Origin: CAVQZC01 sp963718315
GTDB taxonomy: Bacteria; Actinomycetota; Thermoleophilia; Gaiellales; JAICJC01
Assembly: GCA_963718315.1 (NCBI GenBank)
Contig: CAVQZC010000010.1
Coordinates: 62,001-126,000, forward strand
Length of the DNA stretch: 64,000 bases
Direction of reading: 5' to 3'
Shown here: piece by piece, positions 16,818-26,050 of the stretch
Numbering within the stretch: the first letter of the stretch is position 1
How the letters are laid out: each line of letters starts with the position of its first letter
Program-made: the position numbers and the translations under genes
Notes under the pieces: model-generated
Seen by the model: the letters and a program-made list of their open reading frames with translations, nothing else
What the model was told of the DNA's origin: nothing
Database searches by the model: none

Positions 16818-16840
16818 GGGAGCGGCCCGGAGGCCGCCCC
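16818..16840. terminator. Bidirectional terminator hairpin
   Basis: GCGGCC (16822-16827) pairs with GGCCGC (16832-16837), extended by GGG/CCC outside one mismatch, between convergent genes. Confidence 0.7.
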
Positions 16841-16865
16841 CACTGTCAGTGCCGTCAGCGAACGC

Positions 16866-18641
16866 TCAGCCGCGGCAGGGGTTGTTGGTCAGGTTGCGAT
16901 GGAACGTGTCGTAGACCTGCTCGACCGTACCCGCCGGTGCGGCCGGGTAGTGGGCGTTGAGCAGGTTGCCGTACTCACGCGTGGAGTTCCCGCCGAACGC
17001 CTTCAGGATGCCGGAGACGTGCACGCCGCCGACCTCCTGCCACGCGCATCCGCCGCTGGCGGTGCGGGTGGTCACGAAGAACGGGTAGTCGCGCGCCTGT
17101 GGCGGCGACCCCACGCAGTGCTGACCGGGATTCGGGTCAGCTGGGTTTGCAATGTGCCGCTGGCAGTTGAACTGCACGCCGCCGTACGGTGAGTCGGGCC
17201 GGAAGTCCTCGATCCGCGGCAGGTCGTTCTCGAACGATGCCGAGTCGAAGTTCGCTCCGCCCACCGTGGTCGGGCTCGTGAACGTCACCGGCGTGCTGGT
17301 CAGTAGCTTGCCGGCCACGGAGTTGCTGATCGACCCGGGCCACGCCTTGGCATCGTATGGAACGCCGTCGAAGTCCGTGTCCGAGGCGATGCAGCCTCCG
17401 ACCTGCACCCTGCTGGACGGAAAGGCGGGCGTTGGGAAGCACCCCTGGTCGTCCTCGGGATCGGGGTTGTTGGAGTCGAACCCGCCCGACTTCTTGCAGG
17501 ACAGGTTGTTCGGGTTGATCTTGCTGCAGTACTCGAAGTGCCCGATCTCGTCCGACATGGCGACGTTGTACGTGTGCGCTGTCCACATCAGCCGGGTGCC
17601 GGCGTTGGAGGTCGAGAACATCGGGTGGAACCCATGCGGAACCAGCGAGCAGCTGCTGGCCGACGGGTCGAACTTCACCGAGGCGAAGCCGTTCGCCTGG
17701 CTCGCGACCATCGAACCGGTCGTCCCGGTCGTCAGGTCGTTCACCTGGACAGTGAACCCCGCCGCAGTGTCGAACATGTGCATGCTCAGCTTGTCGCCGC
17801 TGCGCATGAAGAAGTCCTTCGAGGGCGACAGGGTGAACCGGCCCGGATTCAGGGCGTTCGCCGGCGACGTGGACTGTCCATTCTTGGTCAGGAACGCGAA
17901 GTTGGCCGGCTCGATGCCCGCAGTGTTCAGGCAGGCCGCGTTGTTCGCGACTCCGGTGTTCGAGTTCTCCGACAACGAGTCGATGTTGAGCGCCGCGCAC
18001 CATCGCGTCGGATCGCAGCTGATGCCGGCAGGCCACTTGACCCAGCCCGGCGGATAGAACTGCATCTCCATGTAGCCGCCGCCCGGGGCCTTGCCGATGT
18101 AGTTGCTGCTGGTCGGGTCGTCGCTCGTGTAGATGTTCGAGTCGCTGTCCGGCGTGCAGGTGGTGTTCGGGTACGGCGATCCCGAGTAGGTCGGATTTGG
18201 CGCCGACTGGTCGTCGCACATCGCCATCCCGAACCAGAAGGCCGGGCGCAGCTGGAAGTTGTCGGTGCCGCCGCTTCCGTCCTGCGTTGGCTGCACCGGC
18301 GGATCCTTGGGCAGCGTCAGGTTGTAGAGATTGTCGTTGCCCGATCCCGGCGTGCTCGAGTTGAACAGCACGGACGGCTCGTCGTGACCGATGTACTCGT
18401 CGAGCTTGACGCCCTGCGAGCGAACCTTCTTGTAGAACGGGAACTCGTCCCAGTTCTGCAGCGGCTCGACGCACGTCACGCCGTTGGTGTTGCACCAGTG
18501 CGTTTCCGGCGCTGTTGGGTGAAGCGGCGTCGCCGAGGTCGACCGTGCGGCCGACGCCGACAGCGTTCCAGCGCTTGCAGTTGCGATCGCGGCGCAACCC
18601 ACCGCAAGAGCGGCGAGCCACGTCTTCCGTAGAGGTCTCAC
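16866..18641 (-). CDS. Large secreted Cys-containing protein, unknown
   Basis: A 591-residue product with a signal peptide (residues 1-32, core WLAALAVGCAAIATASAG) and a mature part rich in N, P, S, D and aromatic residues. It holds at least a dozen Cys, many close together (C-N-T-N-G-V-T-C, C-S-K-I-N-P-N-N-L-S-C), suggesting disulfides. D-x-D-x-D-G-type loops (S-D-T-D-F-D-G, P-D-S-D-S-N) could bind calcium. The C-terminal third contains HCVG and GGCAWQEVGGVHV. No enzyme family was recognised. A GAGAGGAG ribosome site supports the GTG at 18641. The gene is divergent from the TPR gene. Confidence 0.75.
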   Translation of the reverse strand: MRPLRKTWLAALAVGCAAIATASAGTLSASAARSTSATPLHPTAPETHWCNTNGVTCVEPLQNWDEFPFYKKVRSQGVKLDEYIGHDEPSVLFNSSTPGSGNDNLYNLTLPKDPPVQPTQDGSGGTDNFQLRPAFWFGMAMCDDQSAPNPTYSGSPYPNTTCTPDSDSNIYTSDDPTSSNYIGKAPGGGYMEMQFYPPGWVKWPAGISCDPTRWCAALNIDSLSENSNTGVANNAACLNTAGIEPANFAFLTKNGQSTSPANALNPGRFTLSPSKDFFMRSGDKLSMHMFDTAAGFTVQVNDLTTGTTGSMVASQANGFASVKFDPSASSCSLVPHGFHPMFSTSNAGTRLMWTAHTYNVAMSDEIGHFEYCSKINPNNLSCKKSGGFDSNNPDPEDDQGCFPTPAFPSSRVQVGGCIASDTDFDGVPYDAKAWPGSISNSVAGKLLTSTPVTFTSPTTVGGANFDSASFENDLPRIEDFRPDSPYGGVQFNCQRHIANPADPNPGQHCVGSPPQARDYPFFVTTRTASGGCAWQEVGGVHVSGILKAFGGNSTREYGNLLNAHYPAAPAGTVEQVYDTFHRNLTNNPCRG

Positions 18642-18867
18642 GTGAGTGCTCCTCTCGTCAGGGACAGCGGCCTTGAGGCAGGGCTCGCCAGGTTACGCTG
18701 GGCATCGCCGAGCCGGCCGCGTCGGACACGATCTAACCCTCCATAGACCCCCTTCCTCGCTGAGCGCGCAGGCGCTCGTGCGTAACACACCCGGGGCGGC
18801 GTACCCCTGCACCCAGCCGGCGAAACATCGATTCCTGGCAAGCCGTCCTGCGATGTTAACGTCTCGT

Positions 18868-18896
18868 TTGACACAACTGGCCAGGAGCCGTACCCT
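18868..18896 (+). promoter_or_regulatory. Sigma70-type promoter TTGACA-17-TACCCT
   Basis: TTGACA (18868-18873), a 17-nt spacer and TACCCT (18891-18896). Nine nt further is the GTG of the TPR protein gene. It is the clearest housekeeping promoter in the window. Confidence 0.75.
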
Positions 18897-18905
18897 GGAT
18901 CCGTT

Positions 18906-20768
18906 GTGGGTCGTGCACACCTGACCGTGGCGGTCGTGGGTGTGACGTTGAGCCTGGCGGCCCCCGCCGCGGCGGCCACCGGCTCGGCGCCGCCGTCCTG
19001 TGCAGCCGCGACGACCCTGCTCAACGCCGGCCAGATCACGGCCGCCGAAACGATGGCCCAGCAGCTGGCCGCGTCGCCGGCGAGCGCGACGTGCGCCGCG
19101 GGCGTGCTGCGCAACGCGATCGCCGCCCGCGTCGCGAGAGCCCGAGCCCTGTTCGCCGCCGGAGAGTCCGACCTTGCCAAGGCTGAGATCACCATCGCCT
19201 CCGCCGAGGCGCCCCCGGTGCCGCCCGCGGGCCTGCGCAACCTGTTGCGGGCCGAGGCGGGCTACGCCCGGGCAGCCAAGCTCGCAGCAGACGGGCACGC
19301 CCAGGCCGCCGAGGACGTCACCCGGCATACCCAGAGCGCCTACCACGTACCACCGCCGCCCGACCTCGCCGCGCTGGCCGTCGAGCAGCACCGCAAGGGC
19401 CTCCTCAACCGGCTCGGCGACAGCACCTCTTCGCTGGGGGCGACACTGGGATCCGCCGTCTCGTCGTTCACCGCCGCAGGGTTGATCGCGCTCGTGCTCG
19501 CGGTTCTGATCGTGTACGTGCTGTGGCTCCTGATCCGCTCGGTCTGGTGGCCCCAGGTGTGCTTCGACGGCCTGACGGCCGCGGGAGACAAGGGGGCGAC
19601 GCTCGGCCCGGACTTCGTGGGAGCGCTGAGGGCGGAGGTGTCGCGGGTCGAGCGCGACCAGCCGTTCGGGGTGGACATCGCCGTGCCGGGCGAAGGGCCG
19701 GCGGACGACGCGCTGAGCGCCCTTGCATCCAACTCGACGGCGAGCACGGTTGCCGCCGCGCTGCAGAGCATTCTCAAGATGGCCGGGGGCTTCGACTACC
19801 ACGTGGGCGGATCGCTCGTCTCCGACCCCGATCCCGCCGCGCCCTCGGTCACGGTGACGGTGGCCCGGCCGCGGGCGCTGTACCACCGCAGGCTGTTCGC
19901 GACCCAGCACATCGGGCCGACCACGGCGGCGGGGGCCACTCCACAGGGCGGGGACGACTATCGGACGCTGGTGCGGCCGGCCGCCGCCTGGCTCTCGGCG
20001 GTACTCGCGGTTCACAGGGCAAAAGCATCCCCGGACCTCCCCCATCCGTCCGCGATGCTCGAGTATGCCTACGGTCACGAGGCCTACCGGGCAGGCGACG
20101 AGCTGGCGGCCGCCCGCCACTATTCGCGCGCCGTGGAGCGCGACCCGAGATTCGGGGCCTGCGTGCTCAACCTGGGCACCATGCAGTCGCGGATCTACGC
20201 CGGAGACCGGAACGAGGAGCTGGCCGAGGTCGCCCACGCCAACCTCTCTGCCGTCGTCGACGCCGAGCCCGGCGGGGCGCTGTCGGTCACCCGCGTCGAT
20301 CCTCTGCGCGCGCTCTATGCCCGAGCGGTGCTCAGGCTCAACCAGGCCGCTGTGTCACGGCGGCCGGTGCCCGGGGCCAGGGCGATGGCGGTGGCCGACC
20401 TCCGCAGGCTGTGCACGGCACTGACACACCCGCCGCCGGATGATGCCGAGGTCCAGGGATTCGCGGCCGCATACACGGGTGTTGCCAAGGTGGCGCTGGC
20501 CGGTGCGATCCGACCCGACCATCCCGACCAGGCAAATCAGCTCGTCAACGACGTCTTCGAGAGCGGTCGGTTGAACTACCGCATCCTCTACAACCTGGCG
20601 TGTTACTACGCGGCCGGGGATCCGGTCAAGGCGACCGAGTGCCTGCAGGTGGCGCTGGCCCAGGCCGGCCCCGCGCTGGCTGCGTGGGCGAAGGTCGATC
20701 CGGCCCTGCGGCCGCTCACCAGCAGCCGGCCGGCGGCCCGCCAGGAGCCGGTCCGGTCGGCTTTCTGA
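18906..20768 (+). CDS. Membrane-anchored TPR-like protein
   Basis: A 620-residue product: signal peptide (1-23), an Ala-rich helical repeat region outside (about 28-160), one membrane helix (about 195-215, LIALVLAVLIVYVLWLL), then a cytosolic part. In the cytosolic part, the stretch A-Y-G-H-E-A-Y-R-A-G-D-E-L-A-A-A-R-H-Y at about 385-403 and N-L-A-C-Y-Y-A-A-G-D-P near 565 match TPR-like helical hairpins. It is probably a scaffold protein. The gap to the next gene is about 40 bp and carries a separate promoter. No partner recognised. Confidence 0.65.
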   Translation: MGRAHLTVAVVGVTLSLAAPAAAATGSAPPSCAAATTLLNAGQITAAETMAQQLAASPASATCAAGVLRNAIAARVARARALFAAGESDLAKAEITIASAEAPPVPPAGLRNLLRAEAGYARAAKLAADGHAQAAEDVTRHTQSAYHVPPPPDLAALAVEQHRKGLLNRLGDSTSSLGATLGSAVSSFTAAGLIALVLAVLIVYVLWLLIRSVWWPQVCFDGLTAAGDKGATLGPDFVGALRAEVSRVERDQPFGVDIAVPGEGPADDALSALASNSTASTVAAALQSILKMAGGFDYHVGGSLVSDPDPAAPSVTVTVARPRALYHRRLFATQHIGPTTAAGATPQGGDDYRTLVRPAAAWLSAVLAVHRAKASPDLPHPSAMLEYAYGHEAYRAGDELAAARHYSRAVERDPRFGACVLNLGTMQSRIYAGDRNEELAEVAHANLSAVVDAEPGGALSVTRVDPLRALYARAVLRLNQAAVSRRPVPGARAMAVADLRRLCTALTHPPPDDAEVQGFAAAYTGVAKVALAGAIRPDHPDQANQLVNDVFESGRLNYRILYNLACYYAAGDPVKATECLQVALAQAGPALAAWAKVDPALRPLTSSRPAARQEPVRSAF

Positions 20769-20787
20769 GCCAGGACGCAACCGCGGA

Positions 20788-20800
20788 ATCAATCATCTAG
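20788..20800 (+). repeat. 13-bp copy of the MITE-like right end
   Basis: ATCAATCATCTAG here is identical to 5660-5672, the outer half of the right arm of the inverted-end element plus its TA border and one further base. No matching left end was found nearby, so it may be a solo remnant or a shared motif overlapping the next promoter. Confidence 0.35.
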
Positions 20801-20803
20801 GGT
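20798..20803 (+). promoter_or_regulatory. -10 box TAGGGT for the MFS exporter gene
   Basis: TAGGGT lies 7 nt before the GTG at 20811 and overlaps the alternative GTG at 20802, so 20811 is the preferred start. Confidence 0.5.
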
Positions 20804-20810
20804 GTCGGGA

Positions 20811-22745
20811 GTGAGCGAGGCGCCCCCGCGACTCGGGCCGATCTTCGGGGCCCTCATGCTGGTGCTGCTGGTCGCATCGCTGGACCAGACGATCGTCTCG
20901 ACGGCGCTGCCCACGATCGCCGGCGACCTCGGCGGCTCGTCGAAGCTCGCCTGGGTCGTGACGGCCTACATGCTGGCCTCGACGATCACCACGCCGCTGG
21001 CCGGCAAGCTGGGCGACCAGTTCGGGCGCAAGATCGTGCTGCAGACGGCGCTGGTGACGTTCCTGTTCGGCTCCGTGCTGTGCGGCGCCGCCCACAGCAT
21101 GACCGAGCTGATCCTCTTCCGGGGAATCCAGGGTCTGGGCGGCGGGGGACTGCTGACGACGACGCAGGCGGCGATCGGCGACGTTGTCCCGGCTCGCGAC
21201 CGGGGCCGCTACTCCGGGTTCCTGGGCGCCGTGTTCGGACTGTCGACGGTGATCGGCCCGCTGCTGGGCGGGTTCTTCGTCGACAACCTGTCGTGGCGCT
21301 GGATCTTCTACGTCAACGTCCCGATCGGGCTCGTGGCGCTGGTCGTGCTGCAGCTCGTCTTCAACCCCCACGTCGGCCACACACGCCACGTGATCGACTA
21401 CCTCGGGATCTCGTTCCTGGCGGCGGGGCTGTCGGCGGTCGTGTTGCTGACGACGCTGGGCGGGGTCGACTACGCCTGGCTCTCGTGGCAGACCGCCGCG
21501 TTCGCGGTGATCTCACTCGTCTGCCTGGCCGGATTCATCCTGACCGAGCGGCGGGCGGCCGAGCCCGTGCTCCCGTTGAGTCTGTTCCGCATCAGGATCT
21601 TCGCCGTTGCCAGCGCGGTCGGCTTCGTGGTCGGCGTCGCGCTGTTCGGGTCGGTCACCTACCTGCCGCTGTTCCTGCAGCTTGTGAAGGGCTCCACTCC
21701 AACCGTCTCCGGGCTCGAGATGCTGCCGTTGATGGCCGGAGTGCTGATCTCGTCGATCGGCAGCGGGCAGGTCATCTCGCGCACCGGACGCTACAAGGTG
21801 TTCCCGATCCTCGGCACGGGGCTGATGATCGTCGGCATGTTGCTGTTGTCGCGGCTGGCGGTCGACACGTCGATCCCCGCCGCCGGGCTGTCGATGCTGG
21901 TGCTCGGTCTGGGTCTGGGTGCCGTCATGCAGCCGCTCATCCTGATCGTCCAGAACGCCGTCGACTACTCGCAGCTCGGCGTCGCCACGTCCGGCGCCAG
22001 CCTGTTCCGGTCGATGGGCGGCTCGATCGGGACGCCGATCTTCGGCGCCATCCTGACCAACCGCTTCGCGTCCAACCTGGCGGCAGCCCTGCCCGCCGCG
22101 CCTCCCGGCGGGGTGAACCTGGAGCGGGGCGCGACGCCGGCGCTGATCGCCTCGCTGCCGGCGCCGATCAAGGAGGCGTTCCGCACCGCCTACGTCGACG
22201 CGCTCCACCCGGTGTTCCTGACCGGCGCCGCGTTCGCGGTCGTCGCGTTCGTCCTCACCTGGTTCATCCCCGAGGTGCCGCTCCGCAAGACGGTCAAGGC
22301 GCAGGGTGCCTCCGAGACGGCCGCAGCACCCATGCTGTCGAGCTCGATGGCAGAGCTGGAGGCACAGGCAGCGGCGCTCGCGTGTCGCGACAACCGCCAT
22401 CTGATCTACGAGCGGCTCGCCGACTCCGCGGACGTGGATCTCGAGCCGCGCGAGATGTGGCTGCTGTTCCGGCTGGTGGAGCAGGTGCCGGGCGTGGTCG
22501 AGTCCTTCCAGCTCGACCCTCAGCTCGACGAGCTGCGCGAGAAGGGGCTGATCGACGACGGCTGTGGGCTCACGCCCGACGGCCACGCGGCACTCGAGCG
22601 GTTGCGCGCCGCGCGCAGCTCGCGCATCCAGGGACTGCTCGAGGACTGGTCGCCCGAGCAGCACCAGGAGGTCCGGGAGATCATCCAACGGCTGACCGAC
22701 TCGCTGGCCCAGGAGCCGCCCGAGCCGGTCGCCGCCGTGACCTGA
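20811..22745 (+). CDS. DHA2-family MFS drug exporter with C-terminal winged-helix-like domain
   Basis: A 644-residue product. The N-terminal 490 residues form a 14-helix EmrB/QacA-type proton antiporter: LDQTIVSTALPTIAGDL in helix 1 is the family signature, followed by loop-2 G-K-L-G-D-Q-F-G-R-K and the antiporter motif region G-P-L-L-G-G-F in helix 5. The last 120 residues are cytosolic and look like a MarR-type winged helix: helices with LFRLVEQVPGV, then LREKGLIDDGCGLTPDGHAALERL, then a long C-terminal helix. Membrane exporters with their own regulator-like tail are uncommon; the tail may sense substrate or bind DNA near the membrane. No separate regulator gene is adjacent. Confidence 0.88.
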   Translation: MSEAPPRLGPIFGALMLVLLVASLDQTIVSTALPTIAGDLGGSSKLAWVVTAYMLASTITTPLAGKLGDQFGRKIVLQTALVTFLFGSVLCGAAHSMTELILFRGIQGLGGGGLLTTTQAAIGDVVPARDRGRYSGFLGAVFGLSTVIGPLLGGFFVDNLSWRWIFYVNVPIGLVALVVLQLVFNPHVGHTRHVIDYLGISFLAAGLSAVVLLTTLGGVDYAWLSWQTAAFAVISLVCLAGFILTERRAAEPVLPLSLFRIRIFAVASAVGFVVGVALFGSVTYLPLFLQLVKGSTPTVSGLEMLPLMAGVLISSIGSGQVISRTGRYKVFPILGTGLMIVGMLLLSRLAVDTSIPAAGLSMLVLGLGLGAVMQPLILIVQNAVDYSQLGVATSGASLFRSMGGSIGTPIFGAILTNRFASNLAAALPAAPPGGVNLERGATPALIASLPAPIKEAFRTAYVDALHPVFLTGAAFAVVAFVLTWFIPEVPLRKTVKAQGASETAAAPMLSSSMAELEAQAAALACRDNRHLIYERLADSADVDLEPREMWLLFRLVEQVPGVVESFQLDPQLDELREKGLIDDGCGLTPDGHAALERLRAARSSRIQGLLEDWSPEQHQEVREIIQRLTDSLAQEPPEPVAAVT

Positions 22746-22841
22746 CCTGCTTGTGCTGCGTGCCGATAGGTCGTAAGCTCGCCGGTGCTCCAGCGCAGAT
22801 GCGCACACGGTAGGTCTCTTGACGCAGAAGGGGGGTCGACG

Positions 22842-24863
22842 ATGCGAGTGCGAATCGCCACCGCAGCCATCCTCTGTTGCCTGCTCGCCGCCGGCACGGC
22901 CGGCGCCGCGCCGGGGACGTCTGCCTCTGGTCACCGCCTGACACCGCCCCAGCGCGAGCGCGCCGCGGCCGGCGCATCCTCACCGACCGGGCACCGGCGC
23001 CACCACCCGTTCGAGTTCCCAGCTCAGGGGCCCTGCCAGGGCGGCTTCTGCTGGACGCCGGGCGAGCCCGTGATCGCCGTCGGTCCGACCGAGATCCTGG
23101 AGACGGTCAACACCGCTGCGACGGTGTACGACAAGACCACCGGTGCGCAGCTCGCGGAGTTCGACTTCGCCAGCTTCTGGGATGGGTCGGGAACGATGAG
23201 CTGCGTCGACCCGCGGGCGCTCTACCTCGCGACGGGCCAGTTCGCCTTCAGCTGCACCGACACCGCCACCGGCGGCCCGATGCGGTTCGCGATCTCCAAG
23301 ACTACCGATCCGGCGACCGGCGGCTGGTGGGTGTACGCCGCCCCCAACACGACGTCGCTCGACCAGGACAAGATCGAGTCGACCTCCGACAAGTTCATCA
23401 TCGCCGGCAACACCGATACGAACGAGCAGATCTACGTCTACAACCTGAGCCAGGTCACGTCGGGCGTCACGCACCCCCAGGTCAAGAAGCTGACCGCCAC
23501 CAAGTCCAACCTGTACGAGGCGGCGGTCGAGCAGACGTCCGCCTCGCCGGGGTACCTGGTGGCGAGCTTCTCCGGGCAGCCGCTCGATCTGGCCACGATC
23601 ACGGGGACGCCGGCGGCCGCCAACGTCAAGCTCAAGGAGCAGGCGATCCCGGTGCAGGACTTCCCGGCGCCGCAGGAGCCGCAGGTACCCGGCGGGGCGA
23701 TCGGCGGGGGCGACCTGGACGGCCGGATCTATGACGCCGTCTACGAGCAGGAGACCTCCGACAGCAAGCCGGTGATCCAGTTCTCGAGCTCCCGCGAGTG
23801 CGGAGCCCGCACCTGCCTCACGAGCGGCCGGATCGACCTCTCCGGCACGAAGCCGAAGCTGTCCTCATACCAGATGATCGGCGAGCCGGGATTCGACTAC
23901 TCCTACGGCGCCGTCGGGCTGGACGCCCAGGGGAACGTGTTCGAGGCCTACACCCGGTCGAGCGCGACCCAGGGCGCCGGAGCGGCGGTGGTCGGGCCCG
24001 GGTTCGACATCAGCCTGCAGCCCGCGGCGGCGGGCACGACGCCCTGCTCGGGCGGTTCGTCTCCTCCCTGCGATGAGCGCTGGGGCGACTACCTTGGCAC
24101 TGCGATCGACCCGTCCAACCCCTCGGTGGTCTGGGTGACCGGCCTCTACCAGGCCACGAGCGGCGGCTTCGGCTGGGGCACGACCATCGCCAAGGTGTCA
24201 CTCACCAGCTTCTCGCTGCCCACCGTGACGACGGGATCGGCGAAGAAGATCAAGGCAGCCTCGGCGACCCTGACGGGGACGGTCAACCCCAACGGCGTGG
24301 CGACCACGTACCACATCGACTACGGGCTGACGACCGGGTACGACTCCAGCACGTCGGAAGCCTCGGTGGGATCGGGCGCCGCGCCGGTCTCCGTCAGCGG
24401 CGGCATCTCCGGCCTCCAGCCCGGCACGCTCTACCACTACCGCGTGGTGGCAACCACCGCGACCGGCTCCGCGGACGGACCCGACCGGACGTTCAGGACC
24501 AAGGCGCCGGCGATCACCGGCGTCACCTTCACGGGCACGCCGTCGGACCCGACGGTGACCATCACCGGCACCAACCTCCCGACCGCCCCAACGCCCGACC
24601 CATCGGAGCCCCTCAACTGCACCGCAGGCGACACCAGCTTCGACTACGGCGCCACCGGTCTCTGGTTCGAGGATTCGACCGAGGGCTGGACCGGCGGCCA
24701 GATCGGTGATTGCATCGGCCTGATCCTGGGAACTCACACGGCTTCCACAACCTCGTATCAGTTCGGGCCGTTCTACTCCAACTTCAACCCCGTCACCAAC
24801 GGCGACTCGTACACCGTGATGGTCGACGGCGTCACCTTCAGCGGAGTCGTCGCGTACAGCTGA
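22842..24863 (+). CDS. Secreted protein with propeller-like N-part and fibronectin III-like domain
   Basis: A 673-residue product. The ATG at 22842 follows AGAAGGGGGGTC and opens a signal peptide (1-22, ending AGAAPG). Residues about 60-455 contain repeated beta hairpins with D-x-D/N loops and may form a propeller. Residues about 459-556 are fibronectin III-like (ATLTGTVNPNG near the start, LQPGTLYHYRVVATTATG near the end). The C-terminal about 115 residues look like an IPT/Ig-type domain (TVTITGTNLP). Such proteins are surface or secreted binding proteins. No catalytic residues recognised. Confidence 0.75.
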   Translation: MRVRIATAAILCCLLAAGTAGAAPGTSASGHRLTPPQRERAAAGASSPTGHRRHHPFEFPAQGPCQGGFCWTPGEPVIAVGPTEILETVNTAATVYDKTTGAQLAEFDFASFWDGSGTMSCVDPRALYLATGQFAFSCTDTATGGPMRFAISKTTDPATGGWWVYAAPNTTSLDQDKIESTSDKFIIAGNTDTNEQIYVYNLSQVTSGVTHPQVKKLTATKSNLYEAAVEQTSASPGYLVASFSGQPLDLATITGTPAAANVKLKEQAIPVQDFPAPQEPQVPGGAIGGGDLDGRIYDAVYEQETSDSKPVIQFSSSRECGARTCLTSGRIDLSGTKPKLSSYQMIGEPGFDYSYGAVGLDAQGNVFEAYTRSSATQGAGAAVVGPGFDISLQPAAAGTTPCSGGSSPPCDERWGDYLGTAIDPSNPSVVWVTGLYQATSGGFGWGTTIAKVSLTSFSLPTVTTGSAKKIKAASATLTGTVNPNGVATTYHIDYGLTTGYDSSTSEASVGSGAAPVSVSGGISGLQPGTLYHYRVVATTATGSADGPDRTFRTKAPAITGVTFTGTPSDPTVTITGTNLPTAPTPDPSEPLNCTAGDTSFDYGATGLWFEDSTEGWTGGQIGDCIGLILGTHTASTTSYQFGPFYSNFNPVTNGDSYTVMVDGVTFSGVVAYS

Positions 24864-25165
24864 CCCTCTGAGCGGCGCACAGGTCGCCCAGGCCTCGCGA
24901 CGGTAGTCACAAGCTCCGGCCGGACTGCCCCAAGACGGTGAGATCGGCTTTCTCCGCAATGGGGATTCGCCTCCCCGACTTGCGGTATCTGTCGTTGACT
25001 ACCCCGGATCCTCGCCTACCGTGCGATGGATCAACATCCAGGCGTCGTCGCTGTCCGCGCCGCTGATCGCTATCGGTCGCAGCCATCTTGACAGCCGTGT
25101 CGCCGCCCGCCGTTGACGTTTGGGTCTGTCCGCGGCCGCTTCTGTTCCCTAGCTGGGGGTCCCGG
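24864..25165. other. 302-bp intergenic region upstream of the NlpC/P60 gene
   Basis: Apart from the promoter at 24995-25022, I see no gene. The putative 5' leader of about 137 nt was compared by eye with the c-di-AMP (ydaO) riboswitch that often precedes actinobacterial cell-wall hydrolase genes; its conserved GACAGG and GCUAG-type blocks are not present. Confidence 0.5.
24995..25022 (+). promoter_or_regulatory. Promoter TTGACT-16-TACCGT
   Basis: TTGACT (24995-25000), a 16-nt spacer and TACCGT (25017-25022). It would give a leader of about 137 nt before the TTG at 25166. Confidence 0.5.
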
Positions 25166-25861
25166 TTGACTCGCCTCATTGCCATTGTGGCTGCCGTTGC
25201 ACTGCTCGTCGGAGTGCCCGGCGCCTACGCCGCAACACACACCTCGACGTCGTCCACGTCCACCGTCCACGATTCACGCGCTCCGGTGCGCAGCCACACC
25301 ACCCACCACAAGCGTCCGCCGACGCGAGTCAGCCGAGCCCGCCACGGCGCACTTCACGCCTACGGTTCAGCGAAACGTATGGCCAGGCTCCTCGGCCATC
25401 GTCTGGGCGCTCCGCGCCTGATCATGCACGTCCGCTCGATCCACTGGCTGCGCGCTCTGCAGCGGCACTGGACCCGCGTCGGCCATGGGTATCAGCGGAG
25501 CTGGCACCGCGTCCTGCTGGAGCGCCACGCGACCCGGATCGCGGTCTCGCAGATCGGCACGCCGTACGTCTACGGGGCCGCCTCGCCGCACGTTGGCTTC
25601 GACTGCTCGGGCCTGGTCATGTGGGCGTTCGGCCGGGTCGGCATCAGCCTGCCGCACTCGAGCTACAGCCAGGCCTATCGCGGTCTCGCCATCCCGCGCA
25701 GCCACATCCGCCGCGGCGACCTCGTGTTCGAGTACGGCGACGGCCACGTCGGCATCTACCTCGGCCACGGCCTGGTGCTGGCCGCACCGCACACCGGGAC
25801 GGTCGTCTCGCGCCAGTCGATCAGCCAGTGGCAGATCTCGGCCATCCGCCGGGTCGGCTAG
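25166..25861 (+). CDS. Secreted NlpC/P60 cell-wall peptidase
   Basis: With the TTG at 25166 (site GGGGG about 8 nt upstream) the product is 231 residues and opens with a signal peptide, LTRLIAIVAAVALLVGV, ending AYA. A Thr/Ser/Arg/His-rich basic linker (about 30-80) is followed by the catalytic domain: Cys147 in FDCSGL, His194 in DGHVGIYLG, and a later polar residue in the AAPHTG region completes the triad. NlpC/P60 enzymes cut D-Glu-meso-DAP or similar peptide bonds in peptidoglycan. An upstream in-frame TTG (25088) is possible but would lack a clean signal peptide. Confidence 0.87.
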   Translation: MTRLIAIVAAVALLVGVPGAYAATHTSTSSTSTVHDSRAPVRSHTTHHKRPPTRVSRARHGALHAYGSAKRMARLLGHRLGAPRLIMHVRSIHWLRALQRHWTRVGHGYQRSWHRVLLERHATRIAVSQIGTPYVYGAASPHVGFDCSGLVMWAFGRVGISLPHSSYSQAYRGLAIPRSHIRRGDLVFEYGDGHVGIYLGHGLVLAAPHTGTVVSRQSISQWQISAIRRVG

Positions 25862-25922
25862 CGGCGCCGGGCTAGCGGTCGTCGCGCCGCTGCTGCTTGC
25901 GGGCGTGCATCGCCTCCGAAGC

Positions 25923-25947
25923 GCGGCCGAGGGTCTGGCCCGGCCGC
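25923..25947. terminator. Possible terminator hairpin
   Basis: GCGGCCG (25923-25929) pairs with CGGCCGC (25941-25947) across an 11-nt loop, 60 bp after the NlpC/P60 stop. A 14-bp palindrome lies at 26017-26030, nearer the convergent gene. Confidence 0.4.
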
Positions 25948-26050
25948 TCATCGCTCTGCCGGAAAGCGTGCCCCCTCGTCCCACAGGCTGTAGAAACCGG
26001 GCGGTGCGGAAGCTGGTCCCGGCGCCGGGAAGCGGCCCCCGTCTCACGGA

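Noticed and set aside
24864..25165. Possible c-di-AMP (ydaO) riboswitch upstream of the NlpC/P60 gene
   Set aside because: The position is typical, but the conserved sequence blocks are absent on reading the strand.
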